DNA from: a bacterium BMS3Abin02
GTDB lineage: Bacteria; Actinomycetota; Acidimicrobiia; Spongiisociales; UBA4744
Reading direction: 5' to 3'
NCBI GenBank assembly: GCA_002897675.1
Contig: BDSU01000036.1
Location: forward strand, 62,001 to 126,000
DNA: 64,000 bases
The translations under genes and the position numbers were made by a program. The notes beneath the pieces are model-generated. The model searched no databases. It worked only from the letters and a program-made list of their open reading frames with translations, and was not told the DNA's origin. Shown here piece by piece: positions 58,534 through 64,000 of this stretch; position 1 is the first letter of the stretch; the number at the start of each line of letters is the position of its first letter.

Positions 58534-60387
58534 ATGGCTGGTTCTCTGCGCCCGGAAGATGTCGCTGCCAAGTCATTCAAGTCTGGCTGGCGGGGCTACG
58601 ACACCGGTGCGGTCGACGCGTTCCTCCGTGAGGTCTTTGCGACTCTGACCTCTCTCCAGAGCGAAAACGAGCAGTTTCGTGACCGGCTCCGGAAACTTGG
58701 CGATCGTGACCTTCACGCGGAGTTCGACCAGGTGTCCGCCGAGGTCGGCGAGCTGCTCCAGAGTGCCAGAGAAACCGCCGAGGGGATGCGATTCAGAGCT
58801 TCGGTCGACGCGGAGCAGATCGTCGGCGAGGCTCGCGACGACGCGGTCAGGGTCCGCCAGGACGCATGGAACGAAGGCACGGCGCTGCTCGAAGCCGGCC
58901 AAGAGGAGGCCAACGCACTCATCGACAGGGCCAAGCGTGACTCCCTTGCGATCATCAGCGATGCCGAGCGCGACGCTCACCGGATTGCCACCAGGGCACG
59001 CAAAGATGCCGACGAAGCGATCCGAAGGGCCAAGCTGCAAGCCGACCAACTCATCGTCGACGCCCGTTCGCGCCGTGAGGAGCTGGTCCGCCAAGGCGAA
59101 GCCGAGATGGCAGCGGCCCAGGAGAGGGTTGCCGTCCTGATGCAGCGTCGAGACGAGCTGCTCACAGAGATCGAATCGGTGCAGTCCAAGATCAACGAAC
59201 TGCGCGCCGAGCTCGAGGAACGGCGGGCCGAGATCGGAAAGGCCCGGGCCGCGGGTACCTCCAGTGTGAAGGTGCTGCCGGGCCCTGTCGCTGTCGGAGA
59301 CGGAGAAACGTCACGGACTCCCGACGTCCGGCACGGAGATGGGAAAACATCACGGACTTCCGAGGACTGGCACGAAAGTGAGGACACGGTCCGCATCGTT
59401 CGACCGCCGAAGCGCCTGAAAACACCGACTGGAGAGATCGATGCCGAGGCGATGGCCGCGGAGGTGCGGAGACTTCGCCGAGCACCCGAACCGAAACAGC
59501 CGGCACCGACCGTCGAGACCCTCGAGAGTGTCGAGAGCGAGCCGACTCCTGAAGTAGCGGCGGCACGGGAGACGCTCGAGGCCACGCCGGTCGGCGATGA
59601 CGCCACCGGCATGCCGAGCGGGATCGACGAGTTGTTCGCCAGCCTGCGCTCGGAGCCGGAGACCGCACCCAAGGCCGACCGGGGGCGCCAAGAGGCCCTT
59701 GTCCGTCAGGGGTCTTCCACGCAACCGGAGCCGACGGCACCCCTGGTTCTCGCCACCGATCCGTTCGAGTTGCGCGACCGTCTCCTCTTGCCCATCACGA
59801 ACAAGACCCTTCGGACGTTGAAGCGGGGCCTCACGGAAGCGCAGAACATCGCCCTCGACGAGCTGCGGATTCAAGAGACCGAGTGGAAGCCGGACGTCGA
59901 TTCGCTCGAGGCCAGGGTTGCCGACGACCTCGAGGAACTGCTGCGCCGCGGCGTGTCGGCAGGGTGGTCCGGCGCCGAACGGTTGCTCGAGCGCGAGTTC
60001 GAACAAGGCGACGTGCAGATCGAGAGCTCGGCAGGGCACGACTTCGCGACAGCGATCGTGGATGCTGTTCGCAACGCCCTCGACATGGCCGGCGAGGGGC
60101 CGCGCCGCCGCGCCGCCGCGATCTCCAGGGTCTACCGCGCCTGGCGCGTCGATGAGGCCGAACGACAAGTCCGATCGCTCGCCATCGGCGCCTATCACGA
60201 TGGGCTGCTCGGAGCGTTCGAGCAGGCCGGAGTGCAGCGAGTGCAATGGGTGGTGGCCGGCCGGGGATGTGTGACGTGCAGGGCAAATGCCGAGGCAGGT
60301 CCTGTCGAGCCGGGAGAAGCGTTCGCATCGGACATGAAGCGTCCACCGGCACACGAGTCATGTGAATGCACTCTCTTTCCGGTGTGA
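58534..60387 (+). CDS. DivIVA-domain protein with MuF-like Cys/His C-terminal tail
   Basis: This 617-residue cytoplasmic protein has an N-terminal DivIVA domain (LRPEDVAAKSFKSGWRGYD, then VDAFLREVF) and a long coiled coil (about 45-235, rich in Ala, Arg, Glu). A charged low-complexity linker follows (about 236-400) with a 13-residue tandem duplication (GDGETSRTPDVRH / GDGKTSRTSEDWH). A C-terminal helical domain (about 405-575) ends in VQWVVAGRGCVTCRANAEAG and PPAHESCECTLFPV (Cys579, Cys582, His607, Cys610, Cys612). That tail resembles the end of phage MuF/SPP1 gp7-type minor head domains. TATCGT ends 7 bp before the ATG (leaderless type). Function beyond DivIVA-like polar or septal localisation is unknown. 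Confidence 0.75.
   Translation: MAGSLRPEDVAAKSFKSGWRGYDTGAVDAFLREVFATLTSLQSENEQFRDRLRKLGDRDLHAEFDQVSAEVGELLQSARETAEGMRFRASVDAEQIVGEARDDAVRVRQDAWNEGTALLEAGQEEANALIDRAKRDSLAIISDAERDAHRIATRARKDADEAIRRAKLQADQLIVDARSRREELVRQGEAEMAAAQERVAVLMQRRDELLTEIESVQSKINELRAELEERRAEIGKARAAGTSSVKVLPGPVAVGDGETSRTPDVRHGDGKTSRTSEDWHESEDTVRIVRPPKRLKTPTGEIDAEAMAAEVRRLRRAPEPKQPAPTVETLESVESEPTPEVAAARETLEATPVGDDATGMPSGIDELFASLRSEPETAPKADRGRQEALVRQGSSTQPEPTAPLVLATDPFELRDRLLLPITNKTLRTLKRGLTEAQNIALDELRIQETEWKPDVDSLEARVADDLEELLRRGVSAGWSGAERLLEREFEQGDVQIESSAGHDFATAIVDAVRNALDMAGEGPRRRAAAISRVYRAWRVDEAERQVRSLAIGAYHDGLLGAFEQAGVQRVQWVVAGRGCVTCRANAEAGPVEPGEAFASDMKRPPAHESCECTLFPV
59296..59373 (+). repeat. 39-bp tandem duplication in DivIVA-protein linker
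   Basis: Units 59296-59334 and 59335-59373 are adjacent and clearly similar (core of GGAGAYGGRAAAACRTCACGG type followed by GGCACG). They encode 13 residues each. The change keeps frame. Confidence 0.75.
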
Positions 60388-60415
60388 TCTGTTCTCCCGT
60401 TAGAGTGGAAGACAC

Positions 60416-63229
60416 ATGATTCAGCGAGACCCCGCCACGCGCCGGAATCGGCGAGGCTTCACCTTCCTCATCTTCGTCGCGTTCATCCTGCTCCTGGTAT
60501 TGCGGGGCCTGGCGACATTCTGGACCGACCTGCTGTGGTTCCGATCGGTGGACCTCGGTGCGGTGTGGGGGACACTCATTCTGTCCAAGGTGATTCCCGC
60601 CGCCATCGGATCGGTGGTCGCGTTCCTGATGCTCTGGACGAACGTGCTCATCGCCGACCGCCTCTCTCCCCGGTTCCGGCTCTTCGACATGGCTCCCGAA
60701 GAGGAGTTCGTCGAGCGTATCCAGGAGTGGATCGAACCCAGGATTCGCAAAGTTCGGTTGTGGGCCTCGGCGGTGTTCGGCGTGCTCGTCGGTATCAGTG
60801 CTGCCGGCTGGTGGGACAACATCCTGCGGTATCTCAACCGCAGCTCCTTCGGCCAGACGGACCCGATTCTCGGCAAGGACGTCTCGTTCTACGTCTTTCA
60901 GCTGCCGCTGTACCGGGACCTGTTCGGTTGGGTTTTCCAACTTTTGTTGCTCACGACGCTGCTCGTTGCCGGGATGCACTACCTCAACGGAGGCATCCGG
61001 CTGCTTCCCGGGAGGGCGCCGCGAGTATCCGCCGGCGTTCGGGCCCATCTGTCCGTGCTGCTGGCGGCCATCGCGATCCTCAAGGCGATCGGATACCGGC
61101 TCGACACGTACGAGCTGATGTACTCGTCCCGGGGAATCGTGTACGGCGCCAGCTTCACCGACGTCAAGGCACAGCTGCCCGCTTTGGCGCTTCTCTCACT
61201 CATTTCGCTCTTTGCCGCCGCTCTGTTGCTGTGGAACATCCGCAGTCGCGGCTGGACCCTGCCTGCCGTCGCCGTCGGAGGCTGGCTGGTGATGTCGATC
61301 GTCGTCGGAGGAATCATCCCCGCTGCGGTGCAACGGTTCCGGGTGGAACCCGCCGAGCAGATACTCGAGAAGCCATACATCGAGAACGGCATCACGTTCA
61401 CGAGACAGGCGTACGGTCTCGACGACGTGGAGGTGCGCCAGTTCGCCGCCTCGCCGAATCTGACACTCGACGATATCGAGAACAACCGGCCGACCGTCGA
61501 CAACATCAAGTTGTGGGACCCGGCGGTGCTCACGGACACGTACACCCAGTTGCAGGAGATCAGGACCTACTACGGGCTCAACGATGTCGACGTCGATCGG
61601 TACATGATCGACGGTGCCCTCACGCAGACGATGATCGCCGCACGCGAGCTCGACGAGGAGGCCGATGTCATCTCCGGGTGGGTGAACGAACATCTCGTCT
61701 ACACCCACGGATTCGGCGCGGTCCTGAGTCCTGCCAACACGGTCGACGAGCAGGGCCAGCCGGTGTTCCTCGTCCAGGACGTTCCGCCTGTGGCGACCGA
61801 CCCGAGTCTGGATATCACCCAGCCGCGGATCTACTTCGGAGATACCTACTCGGATCGTTTCCTCATCGTCGGTACCAAGCAGAAGGAAGTCGACTTCCCG
61901 TTGACCCAGCAAGGCGAGTCGGTCGCCCGCAACACCTACGACGGGTCCGGCGGCGTGCCGATCGGCAGCATGTTCAACCGCGCGGCGTTTGCGCTGCGCT
62001 ACTCGGATCTGAACACGCTGATCTCGAATCAGCTCACTGCAGACTCGAAGACGTTGATGATCCGCAACGTCTCGGATCGTCTCCGCACCGCTGCACCGTT
62101 CCTGCGAGTGGACTCGGACCCGTACCTGGTCGATGTCGGCGGACGACTCATCTGGATTGTCGACATGTACACGGTGTCGGATGCGTACCCTTACGCGCAG
62201 CCGGCGTCGATCAACCGACTCGGCATCGGGGTGGGGACCCTGCCGAACCGGTTCAACTACGTGCGTAATACGGTGAAGGCGACGGTCGATGCGTACGACG
62301 GTACGATTCGGCTCTACGTCGTCGACGACAGTGACCCGATCATCCGTGCCTATCGAGCGGCGTTCCCGAGCCTGTTCTCCGACCGTTCTGCGTTGCCGGC
62401 CGATCTCGTGGCACATCTGCGCTATCCGGAGGATCTGTTCCGTGTGCAGAGCGACATGTACCTGCGGTTCCACATGACCGAACCGGACGTCTTCTACAAC
62501 AGTGAGGACGAGTGGGAAGAACCGCTCGACCCTTCCAACGCAGGGAATCAGGACAAGCTTCGCGGAGAGTTTCTCGATCCGACGTTCGCCAGGCCGATGC
62601 TGCCCTACTACCTGCTGATGCGTCTTCCCGAAGAACAGCGGCTCTCCTATCTCATCCTGCAGCCGTTCCTGCCGGTCGAGCGTCCGAACATGGCGTCGTT
62701 CCTCATCGCGAAGTCGGGTCCGGAGGACTACGGGAAACTGATCGACTACCGCCTGCCCCGTACCGGCTTCGTCGACGGGCCAAACCAGGTCGCCGCCCGC
62801 ATCGACCAGAACCCGCAGGTTTCTCAACAGATAACGCTGTGGAACCAGCAGGGATCGAAAGTGATTCGGGGCGATCTGCTCGTGGTGCCGATCGAGTCGT
62901 CACTGCTGTACATTCAGCCGATCTACCTGCAGGCGGCGAAGGTGCCGTTGCCACAGTTCAAACGAGTCGTCGCCGTGTTCAACGAAGAAGTCGTGATGCG
63001 GGAGACCCTCGCCGAAGCGTTGCAGGACGTATTTGCACGTGGAGCCACGACGACCACTCCCACGGGACCGACTGCGGGTCAGACGGCACCCGACCTGCTC
63101 GATCAGGCGGCCGAGGCGTTCACCCAGGCCGAGACCGCACTGCGGGCGGGAGATCTGGGGACGTATCAGGCCAAGATCGAAGAGGCCAAGACGCTCATCG
63201 AGCAGGCGAGGAAGCTGCTCGGCGGCTGA
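60416..63229 (+). CDS. UPF0182 family membrane protein
   Basis: This 937-residue protein of the UPF0182 (COG1615) family has about seven TM helices in the N-terminal third (for example FTFLIFVAFILLLVLRGLAT, AIGSVVAFLMLWTNVLIA, LWASAVFGVLVGISAAGWW, ALALLSLISLFAAALLLWN). A large extracytoplasmic region follows with family motifs TDTYTQLQEIRTYYGLNDVD, DRYMIDGALTQTMIAARELD, THGFGAVLSPANTVDEQGQP and FPSLFSDRSALPADLVAHLR. It is common in actinobacteria and of unknown function. TAGAGT ends 9 bp before the ATG. It is followed by a hairpin at 63230-63254. Confidence 0.92.
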   Translation: MIQRDPATRRNRRGFTFLIFVAFILLLVLRGLATFWTDLLWFRSVDLGAVWGTLILSKVIPAAIGSVVAFLMLWTNVLIADRLSPRFRLFDMAPEEEFVERIQEWIEPRIRKVRLWASAVFGVLVGISAAGWWDNILRYLNRSSFGQTDPILGKDVSFYVFQLPLYRDLFGWVFQLLLLTTLLVAGMHYLNGGIRLLPGRAPRVSAGVRAHLSVLLAAIAILKAIGYRLDTYELMYSSRGIVYGASFTDVKAQLPALALLSLISLFAAALLLWNIRSRGWTLPAVAVGGWLVMSIVVGGIIPAAVQRFRVEPAEQILEKPYIENGITFTRQAYGLDDVEVRQFAASPNLTLDDIENNRPTVDNIKLWDPAVLTDTYTQLQEIRTYYGLNDVDVDRYMIDGALTQTMIAARELDEEADVISGWVNEHLVYTHGFGAVLSPANTVDEQGQPVFLVQDVPPVATDPSLDITQPRIYFGDTYSDRFLIVGTKQKEVDFPLTQQGESVARNTYDGSGGVPIGSMFNRAAFALRYSDLNTLISNQLTADSKTLMIRNVSDRLRTAAPFLRVDSDPYLVDVGGRLIWIVDMYTVSDAYPYAQPASINRLGIGVGTLPNRFNYVRNTVKATVDAYDGTIRLYVVDDSDPIIRAYRAAFPSLFSDRSALPADLVAHLRYPEDLFRVQSDMYLRFHMTEPDVFYNSEDEWEEPLDPSNAGNQDKLRGEFLDPTFARPMLPYYLLMRLPEEQRLSYLILQPFLPVERPNMASFLIAKSGPEDYGKLIDYRLPRTGFVDGPNQVAARIDQNPQVSQQITLWNQQGSKVIRGDLLVVPIESSLLYIQPIYLQAAKVPLPQFKRVVAVFNEEVVMRETLAEALQDVFARGATTTTPTGPTAGQTAPDLLDQAAEAFTQAETALRAGDLGTYQAKIEEAKTLIEQARKLLGG

Positions 63230-63254
63230 CCCGTTCTTGTGACGGTCGAACGGG
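63230..63254 (+). terminator. Weak hairpin after UPF0182 gene
   Basis: CCCGTTC (63230-63236) and GAACGGG (63248-63254) form a 7-bp stem with an 11-base loop directly at the stop codon. It is not followed by a T-run. Confidence 0.4.
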
Positions 63255-63285
63255 ATAGTCCCATTCGCACGTCACAGGAACGCCT

Positions 63286-63313
63286 GCAATCGGTTTGCAA
63301 TCGAACCGCAATC
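63286..63313. promoter_or_regulatory. Three GCAATC direct repeats with 11-bp spacing (SARP-type site)
   Basis: GCAATC occurs at 63286, 63297 and 63308, exactly 11 bp apart, upstream of the YdhR-like gene. Direct heptamer-like repeats at one-turn spacing are the usual DNA target of SARP/BTAD-family activators, and a BTAD/SARP gene starts at 63743. Binding is an inference. Confidence 0.6.
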
Positions 63314-63359
63314 TCCCGATGACAAGCTCGGTCTGTCAGCAAGATCGAAAGGAGATCCC

Positions 63360-63671
63360 GTGCACGCCGTCTTGATCACATTCCAATCGTCCGTCGGGTT
63401 GGACCAGCTCGATGAACCGTTCGCAGCCTACGCAAGAGGTCTGCGTGACGTCCCGGGCCTGGTCTCGAAAACATGGATTCGCGACCAGGCTACGTTCGGT
63501 GGCTTCCATTTGTTTGTGGGGAGAGCTGAAGCCGACAGTTACCTCTCGAGCCAGATGGTGGCGGACCTCACTGCAAACCGAGCATTCTCGGACTTCGAGA
63601 TTCGACACTTCGAGGTGCTCGAGCGTCAAAGCTTGCAGAACGGCATGCCGACCGTTCCGTTGGCCGTGTGA
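63360..63671 (+). CDS. YdhR-like monooxygenase-fold protein
   Basis: This 103-residue small protein has the dimeric alpha/beta-barrel pattern of the YdhR family: HAVLITFQSSVGLDQLDEPF, RDVPGLVSKTWIRDQATFGG, FHLFVGRAEADSYLSSQMVA and FEIRHFEVLERQSLQ. The family is proposed to contain monooxygenases of small aromatic or quinone substrates. The start is a GTG at 63360 with AAAGGAGATCC upstream. A row of SARP-type repeats lies 47 bp before it. Confidence 0.78.
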   Translation: MHAVLITFQSSVGLDQLDEPFAAYARGLRDVPGLVSKTWIRDQATFGGFHLFVGRAEADSYLSSQMVADLTANRAFSDFEIRHFEVLERQSLQNGMPTVPLAV

Positions 63672-63742
63672 TCCCCCCTGGCCTCTCGCACGTGGCGGCC
63701 GGTGGCCGTCCGCGCGGGAGGCCACTTGCGTAAGGTTGGATG

Positions 63743-64000
63743 AATGGACTTTCGAGTTCTGGGGTCGCTGGAGGTGACCACTCGCGGCACGGACGTCTCG
63801 GTGGGTGGATCGAAACAACGCGCCCTGCTGGTCCGTCTTCTGATCGATAGTGGCCACATCGTGCCGACCGGCCGGCTCATCGACGACCTCTGGGGTGAGG
63901 ATCCTCCCCCGACGGCAGTCAAGACGCTGCGAACCTATGTCGCGCGTCTTCGCAAGGTCCTGGAACCCGACCGGCCGCCGGGGGGCGAACCCGCGATCCT
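63743..64000 (+). CDS. BTAD/SARP-family transcriptional activator, N-terminal part (cut by right edge)
   Basis: The first 86 codons show an OmpR-like winged helix of the SARP/AfsR family: MDFRVLGSLEVTTRGTDVSV, GGSKQRALLVRLLIDSGHIV, PTGRLIDDLWGEDPPPTAVK and TLRTYVARLRKVLEPDRPPG. The family usually has a BTAD domain after this and sometimes NB-ARC/TPR parts; those lie beyond the window. The ATG at 63743 has TAAGGT ending 7 bp upstream, so a leaderless mRNA is likely. The 11-bp-spaced repeats at 63286-63313 could be its target. Confidence 0.88.

Noticed and set aside
1-64000. tRNA, rRNA, CRISPR arrays, transposases, integrases, prophage
   Set aside because: No cloverleaf, rRNA or spaced-repeat array was noticed, and no mobile-element protein motif occurs in the translated genes. 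The MuF-like tail is alone and not part of a prophage.

Overview
The window is a 64 kb piece of a high-GC actinobacterial chromosome. It carries WhiB, a class E sortase, a BTAD/SARP regulator, a DivIVA-domain protein, UPF0182, DUF2342, HU, a b558-type succinate dehydrogenase and a Lon-like PDZ protease. Many lipoproteins and binding proteins have Thr/Ala/Pro-rich linkers, and many genes seem to be leaderless, with a TANNNT box 6-9 bp before the start codon. Together these suggest a free-living heterotrophic actinobacterium. Acidimicrobiia or a relative is my guess, but no marker in the window proves it. I saw no rRNA, tRNA, CRISPR array, transposase or prophage. Gene density is high and most operons use ATGA/GTGA/TTGA overlaps.

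Layout. 1-4.0 kb: an MFS transporter cut by the left edge, a LemA plus DUF2207 pair, and a second MFS transporter, with related short repeats on both sides of the LemA block. 4.1-6.5 kb: a NIPSNAP-like protein, FolD and NADP-isocitrate dehydrogenase. 6.7-9.7 kb: a leftward run of a conserved unknown, a secreted helical protein, a Thr-rich lipoprotein and an HExxH lipoprotein. 9.8-12.7 kb: malate dehydrogenase, HU, an SCP2-domain protein and a DapA-family aldolase/lyase. 12.8-18.4 kb: two tandem leftward operons, each with two TadE-like and one TadG-like protein, with no Tad ATPase, platform protein or peptidase nearby. 18.7-22.2 kb: sdhCAB. 22.4-26.9 kb: WhiB, a membrane-anchored unknown, a compact luciferase-like protein, TatA, a DUF2342 protein and an HtrA protease.

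26.9-38.3 kb is a purine block. moaE is followed by purD-purE and purC-S-Q-L-F-M on the plus strand, facing purN-purH on the minus strand, with a YbaK-like deacylase between. Only purK and purB are missing for IMP synthesis, and FolD at 4.5 kb can supply the formyl donor. 38.6-47.7 kb is an acyl-CoA catabolic island: two enoyl-CoA hydratases, both subunits of a biotin-dependent acyl-CoA carboxylase, an AtuA-family protein, an acyl-CoA dehydrogenase and a TetR regulator. Its gene content matches the acyclic-terpene (atu) type of pathway. 47.9-54.8 kb is a branched-chain-type ABC transporter (livF-G-H-M-K) with an acyl-CoA synthetase inside the operon. This suggests import and CoA activation of a carboxylic acid that could feed the neighbouring island. 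BioY (biotin uptake) lies just beyond.

55.5-64 kb holds an orphan binding protein, a sortase, a Lon-like protease, a DivIVA protein with a MuF-like cysteine/histidine tail, a large UPF0182 membrane protein, a YdhR-like protein behind three 11-bp-spaced direct repeats, and the start of a SARP regulator. The most promising leads are the DivIVA-MuF architecture, the duplicated TadE/TadG cassettes, the atu-like island with paired palindromes, the SARP-type repeats, and the dispersed palindrome found at three gene 3' ends.
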